From NCBI GenBank assembly GCA_900322175.1, contig ONYZ01000020.1, positions 1-53,078 of the forward strand: a DNA stretch of 53,078 nucleotides. Reading direction: 5' to 3'. Position 1 is the stretch's first letter. Each line of letters opens with the position of its first letter. This DNA comes from an uncultured Prevotella sp. Lineage in GTDB: Bacteria; Bacteroidota; Bacteroidia; Bacteroidales; Bacteroidaceae. The translations under genes were made by a program, and so were the position numbers. The notes under the pieces were generated by a model that made no database searches, was not told the origin of the DNA, and was given only the letters and a program-made list of their open reading frames with translations. Of this stretch, positions 1 to 8,504 are shown in pieces.

Positions 1-326
1 ATCATTGTTCATTTGCTTTTCATTTCTTTTGTTAACAATTTTATGACACACAGACAGATTTAAATTCTGTCCGTCGCCACATACAAAATTAAAAGCAAAG
101 AAACACTTCGCCTAACGACTTACATGAATAGCCTTTCTGCTTACATAAAGGCAAAATATTCTTCATCCTGCTCATCGTTCATGTAAGCCATCCCGCCCCT
201 CATGTAAATCGTTTGTTCCCCCAGAAAAACCGCCGTATCTTTGCATCGCAATCTTACAAAAAGAGATCATTAACAAGGCGGTTCCTGAAAAGCCTAAGAT
301 AGAGTAGGGATAAAGATTGATATATT
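1..326. other. non-coding leader with repeated TTACATGA-like sites
   Basis: No credible gene is seen here. The stretch holds four related 9-mers: TTACATGAA at 120, TTACATAAA at 141, and the inverted forms TTCATGTAA at 178 and TCATGTAAA at 200. They lie just upstream of a Bacteroidetes-type promoter box at 236. A short palindrome (ACAGA, AT-rich centre, TCTGT) lies at 54-70. The arrangement suggests operator sites for the promoter that would read the 153-aa ORF starting at 327, but no matching regulator is visible. Confidence 0.4.
236..244 (+). promoter_or_regulatory. promoter -7 box TATCTTTGC
   Basis: Matches the Bacteroidetes sigma-ABfr -7 consensus TAnnTTTG(c). It lies about 80 nt upstream of the ORF at 327 and directly downstream of the four TTACATGA-like sites. 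Confidence 0.5.
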
Positions 327-788
327 ATGAATGACAATCAATTGTATATAGTAGATAATTTATATTATGCGTCTGTCCTTAATGACGGTAATCTTGGAAG
401 CATTTATTTCCGTGGAGTTAATAATGGAGTTTATCGTGGAAGAATTAGATTTGCTCATGCCCATCATAACGTTTACATCTCTCACGATGTAACTAATGAT
501 CCCCCCTTGCAAAATTGGATAACTACTAATGCTGCGGGGAACACTAATGACATCATACAGGGAAACTGGCAACATAATAATACAAATAGGGAAATCTATG
601 GACAGAATAATGTTCATCCCTCACTTGGAGTATTTCGCAGAATAAATGTGCAAAACATGAATCCCATACAGCGCGGCAATATTTCACATCTCCTTAGTAC
701 AGTAGTTCCTGCATTAAGACAGAATCAAGCAAATGCAAACGATATGCAAGATTTACACAATGCTATTTTGCAACACGTCGTTAATTAA
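327..788 (+). CDS. hypothetical protein, 153 aa
   Basis: I do not recognise this protein. It is rich in Asn and Gln, has no signal peptide or membrane segment, and shows no catalytic motif I can name. The DNA is clearly more AT-rich than the housekeeping genes further on, which fits acquired DNA. A good -7 promoter box lies about 80 nt upstream. The ATG at 327 is the first in-frame start and has no Shine-Dalgarno site, as is usual in this phylum. The gene ends next to a conjugative-element remnant on the other strand, so cargo of a decayed mobile element is the likeliest context. It is open over its full length, so I treat it as a real but uncharacterised gene. Confidence 0.5.
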   Translation: MNDNQLYIVDNLYYASVLNDGNLGSIYFRGVNNGVYRGRIRFAHAHHNVYISHDVTNDPPLQNWITTNAAGNTNDIIQGNWQHNNTNREIYGQNNVHPSLGVFRRINVQNMNPIQRGNISHLLSTVVPALRQNQANANDMQDLHNAILQHVVN

Positions 789-866
789 TGACATGAAATA
801 TTGCATAATAGGAAAACTGCCAGTCCGAAATACTCGAACTGGCAGTAATACATATTGAAAAGTTTA

Positions 867-1190
867 TCAAGGTCGTAACCCCTTACTTGGAGTATCCTTG
901 TGTGGTGACACATCTACCACATCATCGCCATTGGCGACCTTCTGCTGTTGTTTTGGCTCCTTGTCTTTCGCCAACTCCAGTTGAATCTTTCGGTCAAGTG
1001 CTGCCAGTTCGGACTTCAATCCTTTCAGTTCATCTTCTTTCTTCCATTGCTTGTTTGCTATCTCTTGAAGGAGTGGAATGTCCTTGGCAAAAACAGCATT
1101 TGTCTCTTTATATTGTTCGATGGTCTGTGGGATGCGCTTTGGTGAGTTCTTCGAAGCGGCAAAGCCGAGCGGATGAAGTTTCGGGCAGCA
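867..1190 (-). pseudogene. C-terminal remnant of a conjugative-element helicase/methylase-like protein
   Basis: The minus strand is open to a TGA at 867-869 and encodes a charged, coiled-coil-like tail (RIPQTIEQYKETNAVF, then KKEDELKGLKSELAALDRKI, then KQQQKVANGDDVVDV). From memory this resembles the extreme C terminus of the very large SNF2 helicase/N6-methylase-like proteins carried by Bacteroidetes conjugative elements; the family assignment is an inference. No start codon or catalytic domain is present, and reading frames change near 1190-1215, so this is a broken end fragment. It lies immediately downstream of the damaged DUF234 ATPase on the same strand, which supports a scrambled mobile-element scar. 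Confidence 0.4.
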
Positions 1191-1234
1191 GCTATTAGAT
1201 CGGACAGGGCTGTAAAACCGTTGTTACGGCAATC

Positions 1235-2639
1235 CTATGGTTCAAATAAGTCTTCCATTAAGACTTCGCTGTCCACGATGCTGCGGTGTATTCCGTCTGC
1301 TACACCGAAAGTCGTGACAAAAGTATTGACTAATGATTTCCGGGTATTCGTCTTTTCCTTAAAGATTGCCATCCGTAGGCGCAAGGTCTGCTCATAGTCT
1401 TTGGATATGACGTATGGATTGACAGAGAATTTCCAGGTCAATCTGAGCACCTTTCTCATCAGTCCCTTTTGATACGGCATTTCTCCATGACGATGCTTCT
1501 GCCGCTATTCCCGAAATGCCAAGCCGACGCTTTATCTGACCCAAATGCGTCAAGCATATAAGTTCAAAGGACATTCCCTGCCAAGACTCAACTGAATGGG
1601 ACTGGAAATGGTGGCTCCACCATTGTTCATCCTTGTCGTTATGACTTTCCACGAATCTATAATAGAATAAGGTGTAGAAATCCACCAGACGATAGATGGC
1701 ACCTTTGGTCTTGTTTCCATATTGTGAGTATCGGATGATGAAGTCACACCGTTCCAAATTACGTAAGACATTTGTCAGCACTGCATCCTTCAGACTTGTA
1801 GCCTTGGATATTTCGTCACGTGTCATCCCGTCACGGACTGCATTCAAAGCCCGCACCACGCTGACATATTTCTCTGAGTGCGTGAAAAGGGCATTGTAAA
1901 GTTCCTCGAATTCCGTACGAAGTTCTCCGTTCTTGCGGAAGAAAAGAAGGTCTATATTCTGTACAAGGCTTTCACGAGGGTCAAGCAGACTGTAGTAAAA
2001 TGGTATACCGCCAATGACCATATAGGTCTGTAGTATCTGGTATCGATCCCAGTTTATATTGCGGCTGTGCAAGTATTGCTCTGTTTCGTATAGCGTGAAA
2101 GGGCGCACATAGATGTTGTTGGTGACACGACCGTGCAAGCCGCCCTGGTTCTCCACAATCTTATCGACCATCCATGATGTTGAGGAACCGCTTGCCACAA
2201 AAACAATATCGGACCGCCGGGCAGCCCATCCGTTCCAGAACATTTCCAGAGCATCCACAAATTCTGAATGGGGAGTATCAATCCATGGCATTTCGTCGAA
2301 GAAAATCACCTTACGCCTGTCGTCAGAAAGTGACTCCAGATATTCCTCCAAAGCATCAAAGGCATCGAACCATTCATGAAATACAGGCATTTGTTTCAGG
2401 TTGGCATATTTCTTCAGCGACTTGGCAAAGTTACGCAGTTGCCTTGTCTTGGGTAACCTGTGACCACCGACAAACGAAAAGTCGTAGCTGCGGTTGAAGA
2501 AATGGTCAACAAGATATGTCTTGCCGACGCGTCTGCGTCCATATACAATAACGAACTCCGAGCGGTCTGATTCCAAACTGCGCTGCAGTTCTGCTTTCTC
2601 ACGCTCTCTGCCAATCATCATGTCATTCTTTGTCACCAT
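1235..2639 (-). pseudogene. DUF234-type ATPase (archaeal ATPase-like), frameshifted by a deletion
   Basis: The N-terminal AAA module has a Walker A (YGRRRVGKTYLV, residues about 34-45) and a Walker B-like VIFFDEMPW (about residue 110). A winged-helix region follows, then the DUF234 PD-(D/E)XK-like C-terminal domain. The main frame runs from the ATG at 2639 to a TGA at 1392 and ends in nonsense after GAQIDL. A second frame (stop TAG at 1235-1237) resumes with KFSVNPYVISKDYEQ and the normal family ending EDLFEP. Family members normally have about 14-16 residues between GAQIDL and KFS, containing the CE(I/M) part of the nuclease motif. The gap is therefore a non-triplet deletion of roughly 40-50 nt near 1430. 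A promoter box lies just upstream. The role of the family is unknown; it is common in mobile and accessory regions. Confidence 0.8.
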
Positions 2640-2656
2640 ACGAATTTAATATTTTT

Positions 2657-2665
2657 GCAAAGGTA
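2657..2665 (-). promoter_or_regulatory. promoter -7 box TACCTTTGC for the DUF234 ATPase
   Basis: Minus-strand match to TAnnTTTGc, ending 18 nt before the ATG at 2639, a typical Bacteroidetes spacing. Confidence 0.6.
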
Positions 2666-2701
2666 GCCATTTTTATTGAAACGACGAGACTTTACTAAAG
2701 A

Positions 2702-2744
2702 AAATTGACTAAATCACTGACTTTTTTGGCGATTTAGTCAATTT
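2702..2744. repeat. perfect 14-bp inverted repeat, 15-nt loop
   Basis: Arms AAATTGACTAAATC (2702-2715) and GATTTAGTCAATTT (2731-2744) are perfect reverse complements. The repeat sits 63-105 nt upstream of the DUF234 ATPase start, beyond its -7 box. A protein-binding operator or a mobile-element end are both possible; there is no T-run that would make it a terminator. Confidence 0.6.
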
Positions 2745-2883
2745 ACCCTATATGATTATAAAGTTATCGAGTATGTTCTGCCTTTCCTGCTGTCCTTTAG
2801 GATGTATTTCAAGGACGCTGTTTCTTCAAGCCTTTTAGTTCATCATTTATCATTGAATAGATCGATATGTCAGGAATTTGTTG

Positions 2884-2892
2884 TAACTTTGC
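2884..2892 (+). promoter_or_regulatory. promoter -7 box TAACTTTGC for the ABC exporter fragment
   Basis: Match to TAnnTTTGc about 85 nt upstream of the ATG at 2977, preceded by T-rich sequence. Confidence 0.5.
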
Positions 2893-2976
2893 AGCCTATA
2901 AAGAAGAATAAAGAAACGTGTAATTATGGGTGAGGGACTCGCCTGCCCTTAACTTCGGTAAACTATTGATAGTGGA

Positions 2977-3672
2977 ATGAAATACTTCTCATGGCTTTGG
3001 CGGAATTCATGCGGCATCCGCTGGAATACAGCGGTGCGCATTGTAACTGGCATCGTTCAGGTGGTGCTCAGCCTATTGATGGTGTGGCTCAGCAAACGAT
3101 TTATCGACGAGACTATCCGCACGGGAACGGCTGACGATGTGCTGAGGATGGTTGAACTGTTGGTGCTGACCGTCGTGGGCGGTGTGGTGTTGAGACAAGT
3201 AGGCTACTGGCTGAAGACCTCAGCAAATGTCCGACAGTCGAACGCCCTGCGCCTACGCATCTTCGGTAGTCTGTTTCACAGACAGTTGTTCACGGGCGAC
3301 GAACTGCACTCGGGTGACGTGTCATCGCGACTGGCCAAGGACATTGAGCAGGTGACAAAAGTCACGACTGATACCCTGCCCGAAATGTTGATTACTGGCA
3401 TCAAACTCTGCGGCGCCTTCCTGCTGATGCGCTGGTTCGACGAACGGCTGGCATGGGCATTGCTGTTACTGACACCATTGGCCATCGTTTTTGGCAAACT
3501 GATTGCTCGTCGGTTGCGCCAATTCTTTCTGTCTTTACGTCTTCATTGTTGCTTCGCCGTCTCATTACGACATATCCACAAAAGACCATGCTTTTCATCA
3601 CCCACTGAAAGGCTGGCGGTGAGCTATACGACAAAGTTGTTTGCCTCTAACTTATGCAGAACATCCTTTTGA
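2977..3672 (+). pseudogene. ABC exporter, truncated N-terminal membrane domain
   Basis: Residues 1-182 look like the start of a fused ABC exporter. There is a membrane segment at about 22-38, another at about 60-75, the characteristic helix containing LRLRIFGSLFHRQ and HSGDVSSRLAKDIEQV, and two more segments at about 140-175. Homology-like sequence stops at KLIARRLRQ (nt 3522). The remaining 50 residues are Cys/His/Ser-rich and unlike any exporter. The last membrane helices and the whole nucleotide-binding domain (Walker A, signature, Walker B) are missing. The frame stays open by chance to 3672. I read this as a gene cut by rearrangement, joined to unrelated sequence, and not a working transporter. 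Confidence 0.7.
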
Positions 3673-3695
3673 AAATATTACTACATCGTTGCTGA

Positions 3696-3741
3696 AGTTC
3701 CCCCAATGCACTTGATATAGTGAGTTTGGGGGAGTTTTTTT
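3696..3741 (+). terminator. hairpin plus T-run between converging genes
   Basis: Arms TCCCCCAA (3699-3706) and TTGGGGGA (3726-3733) form a GC-rich stem, followed by a run of T at 3735-3741. It lies between the + strand ABC fragment and the end of the minus-strand gene at 3740. Confidence 0.6.
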
Positions 3742-4237
3742 ATTCTGGTTTTCCAAAATCCTTTTGATGTCCCTCAGAAATCATATCAGCATAGGCTTCA
3801 TATTCCTTAGGATAAATAATATGGAAATAAAACTTTTCAACTACACCATCTATTACGACAACATGATTACATAAACCCTCCAAATGATGCAATGAAACAA
3901 ATCTATCAAACATTGCAGAAAAAAGCCTGCTCCTATATTCTTGAACAGGAATGTTCTTTTTGGAAGGAACAACATGAATAAAGTCACAGAAGAAACTAAA
4001 TACCACATTTCGATGCTTCTGCATCAAATCATAAATACACTCTTCAATTTGTGCTAGTACAAAATGGCTTGTGACGTTTAATCCTTTTGTACGTCCCAAA
4101 CCTATTTCAACAACTTCAATACCATTTTCATTTAATTGATCAAGAATCGAGTCTGCTATAATACCACTCCGCTCTGTAGTAAATTGTAATTTGTATTCGT
4201 CACCACTCTCAGATGTTATTATATATACCTCGTTCAT
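3740..4237 (-). CDS. hypothetical protein, 165 aa (possibly DUF6169-like)
   Basis: A soluble protein of 165 residues with no signal peptide. Its plan of an N-terminal beta-rich part containing DEYKLQFTTE, a middle with VVEIGLG, and a C-terminal half with FFCD and RSRLFSAMFDRF recalls the DUF6169 proteins of Bacteroidales. I cannot confirm this without a profile search. The ATG overlaps the TGA of the small gene upstream (ATGA), so the two are translationally coupled. It ends against a GC-rich hairpin. It sits in the accessory part of the window, and no function should be assumed. Confidence 0.55.
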   Translation of the reverse strand: MNEVYIITSESGDEYKLQFTTERSGIIADSILDQLNENGIEVVEIGLGRTKGLNVTSHFVLAQIEECIYDLMQKHRNVVFSFFCDFIHVVPSKKNIPVQEYRSRLFSAMFDRFVSLHHLEGLCNHVVVIDGVVEKFYFHIIYPKEYEAYADMISEGHQKDFGKPE

Positions 4238-4380
4238 TTCACATGAATAACTTTTGTAGCCTTTGTTTCGTCAGAGCATAACTTCTCCAGCCACAAATAC
4301 TTCTGTACACCTATCCAGCGCACATGTTCCTCAAGCTTTCTTGAAGGGTTCTTGATGGTTGTAACTTTAGTATAACTCAT
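4234..4380 (-). CDS. small protein, 48 aa, coupled to the downstream hypothetical
   Basis: Runs from the ATG at 4378-4380 to the TGA at 4234-4236. It encodes a basic 48-residue protein beginning MSYTKVTTIKNPSRKLEEHV, with a tryptophan-rich centre (RWIGVQKYLWLEKL). A -7 promoter box (TACCTTTG, 4406-4413 minus) lies 25 nt upstream, and its stop overlaps the start of the 165-aa gene by ATGA. Promoter plus coupling are good evidence that it is translated. The family is unknown. It could be an antitoxin-like or regulatory partner, or the shortened remains of a longer gene. Confidence 0.5.
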   Translation of the reverse strand: MSYTKVTTIKNPSRKLEEHVRWIGVQKYLWLEKLCSDETKATKVIHVK

Positions 4381-4405
4381 ATCTCAACATTTTATATTTC
4401 GGGTA

Positions 4406-4413
4406 CAAAGGTA
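4406..4413 (-). promoter_or_regulatory. promoter -7 box TACCTTTG for the small-ORF pair
   Basis: Minus-strand TAnnTTTG match 25 nt before the ATG at 4380. Confidence 0.55.
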
Positions 4414-4477
4414 CAACGTTTTTCTGAAAGTTACAAATAAATAATGTTATTTTTTTGTTTTTATTCTCACTTATTCG

Positions 4478-4486
4478 TACCTTTGC
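4478..4486 (+). promoter_or_regulatory. promoter -7 box TACCTTTGC for the DUF4294 gene
   Basis: TAnnTTTGc match 7 nt before the ATG at 4494, with a TTTG element about 20 nt further upstream in the -33 position. It shows that the start must be at or after 4494, not at the earlier in-frame ATG at 4455. Confidence 0.65.
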
Positions 4487-4493
4487 AGCCGAA

Positions 4494-5129
4494 ATGAAAA
4501 GATTGATTGTTTTCATAGGGTTTGCATGCCTGGCTATCGGCGCTGCGGCGCAGGAGGAGCAGAGGTTGACCGCTGAGCAGGTGCTGGCGGAGATGGACTC
4601 GCCTACGTTTGTGCCAACCGTAAAGGTGGGAAAGGTGCTGCACGAGGGCGACAGCATACAGTATATGGAGATGAACAATGTGTATGTGTATCCACAACTG
4701 ACGTTTAAGAACAAACGACAGGCTTCGCAGTATATGCGACTGGTGACCAACGTGAAAAAGGTGCTGCCAATAGCCAAGGAGGCACGAATGATGCTGATAG
4801 AAACCACAGAGTATCTGGAGACTCTGCCTAACGACAAGGCGAAGGCAGAACACATGAAGCGCGTGGAGGAGGATATATTCAAGACTTACAAACCAAAGAT
4901 GAAGAAACTGACGTACAGTCAGGGTAAACTGCTGATAAAACTGATAGACCGCGAGTGCCACTCTAGCAGCTATGATATGATTAAGGCATTTATGGGCCCT
5001 GTCAGAGCTGGATTCTGGCAGGTGTTTGCATGGGGATTCGGCGCATCGCTCAAGAAGGAGTATGATGCTGAAGGGGTGGACCGACTGACTGAACGCGTGG
5101 TACTGATGGTTGAGAGCGGACAGATTTAG
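4494..5129 (+). CDS. DUF4294 domain-containing secreted protein
   Basis: A 211-residue protein starting MKRLIVFIGFACLAIGAAAQ, a clear signal peptide. The rest matches what I know of the DUF4294 family of Bacteroidetes: the block YPQLTFKNKRQASQYMRLV, then EYLETLPNDKAKAEHMKRVE, then KLTYSQGKLLIKLIDRECHS and the ending LTERVVLMVESGQI. The biochemical role is unknown; the protein is predicted to be periplasmic. I chose the ATG at 4494 because the promoter box at 4478 lies between it and the upstream ATG. It is followed by dxs after a 106-nt gap with its own promoter, so it is probably a single transcript. Confidence 0.85.
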   Translation: MKRLIVFIGFACLAIGAAAQEEQRLTAEQVLAEMDSPTFVPTVKVGKVLHEGDSIQYMEMNNVYVYPQLTFKNKRQASQYMRLVTNVKKVLPIAKEARMMLIETTEYLETLPNDKAKAEHMKRVEEDIFKTYKPKMKKLTYSQGKLLIKLIDRECHSSSYDMIKAFMGPVRAGFWQVFAWGFGASLKKEYDAEGVDRLTERVVLMVESGQI

Positions 5130-5159
5130 CTAGCATTTTTTACAATTGTTACAAATTCA

Positions 5160-5217
5160 GAGTGCAAATTTGCGGAAATATTTTGTAATATTATAAAATT
5201 TGTTTAACTTTGCACTC
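5160..5217. repeat. 9-bp inverted repeat overlapping the dxs promoter
   Basis: GAGTGCAAA (5160-5168) and TTTGCACTC (5209-5217) are perfect reverse complements 40 nt apart. The right arm overlaps the -7 box of dxs, so it could be an operator or could mirror a weak promoter on the other strand. Confidence 0.4.
5205..5213 (+). promoter_or_regulatory. promoter -7 box TAACTTTGC for dxs-trkA-trkH-manA
   Basis: TAnnTTTGc match 22 nt before the GTG at 5236. It overlaps the apparent TTG-started extension of the dxs frame at 5200, which rules that start out. Confidence 0.65.
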
Positions 5218-5235
5218 GAAATAAATAATTTTTGT

Positions 5236-7152
5236 GTGGATAAAACTGAGTTTACTCTATTAAATAAGATAGAAACACCTGAGGATTTGAGAAAACTGAA
5301 GGTGGACGACCTACCACAGGTGTGCGACGAACTGCGTCGCGACATTATCAAAGAGGTGGCAGTAAATCCGGGGCACCTGGCATCGAGTCTGGGTGTGGCC
5401 GAGATAACTGTAGCATTACACTATGTATTTAATACCCCCGAAGACAGAATAGTATGGGACGTAGGTCATCAGGCATACGGCCACAAGATATTGACCGGAC
5501 GTAAGGAACGGTTCTGTACCAACCGAAAGTTGGGCGGAATCAAACCTTTCCCATCGCCCGAAGAGAGTGAGTACGACACATTTGCCTGCGGACACGCCAG
5601 CAACTCGGTGTCGGCTGCACTGGGTATGGCTGTAGCTGCCGAACTGGAGGGAAAGAAAAACCGACATGTGGTGGCAGTGATAGGCGACGGAGCACTGAGC
5701 GGCGGACTGGCATTTGAGGGACTGAACAACGTATCGAGCAGTCCTAACAACCTGCTGATTATACTGAACGACAACAACATGTCGATCGACCGCAGTGTGG
5801 GCGGAATGAAGCAGTATCTGCTGAACCTGAGCACCAACGAGACATATAACGCCATAAAATTCAAGACAGCACGATGGTTCAATCGCCATGGTATGCTGAA
5901 CGATGACCGCAGAAAGGGACTAATCCGACTGACAAACGCGATGAAGAGTGCCATTTCGCACCAGCAGAACATCTTCGACGGTATGAACATACAGTACTTC
6001 GGACCGTTCGACGGACACAATGTGAAGGAACTGGTGCGAGTACTAGGACAGTTGAAGGACATGACAGGACCAAAGCTGCTGCACCTGCACACCAAGAAGG
6101 GACACGGATATGCTCCAGCCGAAAAGGATGTGACAGTATGGCATGCACCAGGAAAGTTTAACCCCGACACGGGCGAACGACTGGTGAATAACGACCCTAC
6201 CAAACCACAGAAATATCAGGACGTGTTTGGACACACTTTGCTAGAGTTGGCCAAACAGAATCCGAAGATAGTAGGTGTGACACCCGCCATGCCTAGCGGA
6301 TGCTCGATGAATATAATGATGAAGGAGATGCCCGAAAGGACATTCGACGTAGGTATAGCCGAGGGACACGCAGTGACATTCAGTGGCGGTATGGCCAAGG
6401 ACGGGCTGCTGCCATTCTGCAATATCTACAGCGCATTTGCACAGCGTGCATTCGACAATATCATACACGACGTGGCTCTGCTGAACCTGAACGTGGTGTT
6501 CTGTTTTGACCGGGCAGGACTGGTGGGCGAAGACGGACCAACACACCACGGTGCATTCGACCTGGCAGCACTGCGCCCCGTGCCTAACCTCACTATATGC
6601 TCGCCTATGGACGAGCACGAACTGCGCCGGCTGATGTACACGGCACAGCTACCCGACAAGGGGCCATTCGTGATACGCTATCCACGAGGCGGCGGCGAAC
6701 TGCAAGAGTGGCGTTGCCCACTTGAAGAGATAAAGGTGGGCACAGGACGCAAGTTACACGACGGCGACGATGTGGCCGTGCTGACAATCGGTCCAATGGG
6801 AAACAACGCCATGCGAGCTATCGAACAGTTGAAAGAGGAAAACTGCAAGTTGAAAGTAGCTCTGTACGACATGCGATTCCTGAAGCCTATCGACGAGGAC
6901 ATCCTCGAAGAGGTGGGCAAGAAGTTCAAGCGCATCATCACCGTAGAAAACGGCATGATAAGAGGCGGACTGGGTTCGGCCGTAATAGAGTGGATGAACG
7001 ACCACGGATACACACCAAAAGTAACGAGGCTTGGTCTGCCTGACAACTTTATCGAGCATGGCACAGTAAAAGAACTGCAACACATCGTCGGAATAGATGA
7101 GGAAGGAATTAAAAAAGCCATACTCCAACAACCAAACAACCAACAACCATGA
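5236..7152 (+). CDS. dxs: 1-deoxy-D-xylulose-5-phosphate synthase
   Basis: Condenses pyruvate and glyceraldehyde-3-phosphate to DXP, using thiamine diphosphate; the first step of the MEP isoprenoid pathway. With the GTG start at 5236 the protein is 638 residues, normal for the family. The ThDP-binding [16 protein letters not shown] begins near residue 150, and the catalytic Glu in GIAEGHA is near residue 376. The transketolase-type pyrimidine domain has [20 protein letters not shown], and the C-terminal domain has [19 protein letters not shown] is preferred because the promoter box at 5205-5213 lies inside the longer frame. The stop overlaps the trkA start (ATGA), giving a dxs-trkA-trkH transcript. 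ispG, a later enzyme of the same pathway, lies about 34 kb away. Confidence 0.95.
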   Translation: MDKTEFTLLNKIETPEDLRKLKVDDLPQVCDELRRDIIKEVAVNPGHLASSLGVAEITVALHYVFNTPEDRIVWDVGHQAYGHKILTGRKERFCTNRKLGGIKPFPSPEESEYDTFACGHASNSVSAALGMAVAAELEGKKNRHVVAVIGDGALSGGLAFEGLNNVSSSPNNLLIILNDNNMSIDRSVGGMKQYLLNLSTNETYNAIKFKTARWFNRHGMLNDDRRKGLIRLTNAMKSAISHQQNIFDGMNIQYFGPFDGHNVKELVRVLGQLKDMTGPKLLHLHTKKGHGYAPAEKDVTVWHAPGKFNPDTGERLVNNDPTKPQKYQDVFGHTLLELAKQNPKIVGVTPAMPSGCSMNIMMKEMPERTFDVGIAEGHAVTFSGGMAKDGLLPFCNIYSAFAQRAFDNIIHDVALLNLNVVFCFDRAGLVGEDGPTHHGAFDLAALRPVPNLTICSPMDEHELRRLMYTAQLPDKGPFVIRYPRGGGELQEWRCPLEEIKVGTGRKLHDGDDVAVLTIGPMGNNAMRAIEQLKEENCKLKVALYDMRFLKPIDEDILEEVGKKFKRIITVENGMIRGGLGSAVIEWMNDHGYTPKVTRLGLPDNFIEHGTVKELQHIVGIDEEGIKKAILQQPNNQQP

Positions 7153-8504
7153 AGATAGTAATTGTAGGTGCAGGCGCCGTTGGTACTCACTTGGCGAAAC
7201 TGCTTTCGAGAGAACATCAGGACTGTGTACTGATAGACGCCGACGAGGAGCGACTGGCCAAGATGAGCGAATATGACGTGATGACATATTGCGCATCGCC
7301 CACAAGCATAAAGGCACTGAAAGAGGCCGGCACACACAATGCCGACCTGTTTGTAGGCGTTACTCCCGAGGAGAGCCTCAATATCAACGCATGTATATTG
7401 GCACACGCACTGGGTGCCAAGAAGACGGTGGCACGTATCGACAACTACGAATACCTGGCACCAAGTCTGCAGCCTTTCTTCAAGAATCTGGGACTCGACT
7501 CGCTGATTTACCCCGAGGTGCTGGCAGCTATCGACATAAACAACGGTCTGAAACTGTCGTGGGTGCGACAGCGCTGGGATGTGCACGACGGTGCGCTGAT
7601 ACTGCTGGGCATAAAGCTAAGAGAGCAGGCCGAGATACTGAACCAGCCGCTGAAGGACCTGTGCGGACCTGACGATCCTTACCACATAGTAGCCATCAAG
7701 CGCGGAGGCGACACCATCATACCTAGCGGTATGGACGAACTGAGAGTGAACGACCTGGCCTACTTTATGACCACCAAGGAGTATATACCATATATACGCA
7801 AGATTGTGGGCAAGGAGCACTATACCGACGTGAAGAACGTGATAATGATAGGCGGCGGAAAGACTACAGTACGTGCGGCACTGACCACACCCGACTATAT
7901 GCACGTAAAGATAATAGAGAAGGACGCCAAGCGATGCGAGCGTCTGAACGAGTTGCTGGAGAACCAGGACACAATGGTGATACACGGCGACGGTCGCGAC
8001 CTGGGACTGCTGGAAGAGGAAGGAATACGCAACACTCAGGCATTTGTGGCGCTGACCGAAAATGCTGAGACCAATATCCTGGCATGTCTGACAGCCAAGA
8101 AGATGGGCGTGCGCAAGACAATAGCCATGGTGGAGAACCTGGACTACGTAAGCATGGCCGAGAGCCTGGATATCGGAACTATTATCAACAAGAAGACCAT
8201 TGCCGCCAGCCATATATACCAGATGCTGCTTGAGGCCGACGTAAACAACCTGAGATCGCTAATGATGGTTGACAGCGAGGTGGCAGAGTTTATTGCTGCC
8301 GAAGGATCGAAGGTAACAAAGAAACCAGTGAAGGACCTGGGACTGCCATTCGGCGTAACCATCGGTGGACTGGTACGCAAGGGACAGGGTATGCTAGTTA
8401 ACGGTAACTCACAGATTGAGGCAGGCGACTCGGTAATGGTATTCTGTCACGAACAGAAATTGAACAACATAGAAAAGTACTTCAAGAAGAGCACGCTATG
8501 GTAA
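7149..8504 (+). CDS. trkA: Trk potassium uptake regulatory protein TrkA
   Basis: Cytoplasmic NAD(H)-binding regulatory subunit of the Trk potassium channel. The 451 residues show the classic duplicated layout. The first Rossmann RCK-N domain begins [16 protein letters not shown], with an acidic ribose-binding residue in LIDADEERL. An RCK-C domain follows, then a second RCK-N with [13 protein letters not shown] (about residue 230) and a final RCK-C. It overlaps dxs by 4 nt upstream and trkH by 7 nt downstream, so the two Trk subunits are translationally coupled. All dinucleotide-binding glycines appear intact. Confidence 0.95.
   Translation: MKIVIVGAGAVGTHLAKLLSREHQDCVLIDADEERLAKMSEYDVMTYCASPTSIKALKEAGTHNADLFVGVTPEESLNINACILAHALGAKKTVARIDNYEYLAPSLQPFFKNLGLDSLIYPEVLAAIDINNGLKLSWVRQRWDVHDGALILLGIKLREQAEILNQPLKDLCGPDDPYHIVAIKRGGDTIIPSGMDELRVNDLAYFMTTKEYIPYIRKIVGKEHYTDVKNVIMIGGGKTTVRAALTTPDYMHVKIIEKDAKRCERLNELLENQDTMVIHGDGRDLGLLEEEGIRNTQAFVALTENAETNILACLTAKKMGVRKTIAMVENLDYVSMAESLDIGTIINKKTIAASHIYQMLLEADVNNLRSLMMVDSEVAEFIAAEGSKVTKKPVKDLGLPFGVTIGGLVRKGQGMLVNGNSQIEAGDSVMVFCHEQKLNNIEKYFKKSTLW

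Larger units (their letters stand above)
2640..2976. other. intergenic region with a 14-bp inverted repeat and two divergent promoters
   Basis: A 337-nt gap between the divergent DUF234 ATPase and the ABC exporter fragment. It holds a -7 box for each side (2657-2665 minus, 2884-2892 plus) and a perfect 14-bp inverted repeat at 2702-2744. Around 2755-2860 the minus strand has short open stretches that may be further gene scraps. No tRNA or small RNA was recognised. Confidence 0.5.

Noticed and set aside
1173-1397. 74-codon + strand frame in the mobile-element scar
   Set aside because: Antisense to the end of the DUF234 ATPase; no supporting feature.
4234-4380. Toxin-antitoxin call for the small-ORF pair
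   Set aside because: Gene order and coupling fit, but neither protein shows a toxin or antitoxin motif I can name.
5200-5235. TTG-started N-terminal extension of dxs
   Set aside because: The dxs -7 promoter box (5205-5213) lies inside it; the protein family starts near the GTG at 5236.
6678-7586. 302-codon minus-strand frame across the dxs/trkA junction
   Set aside because: Covers two well-supported genes on the other strand and has no domain of its own.
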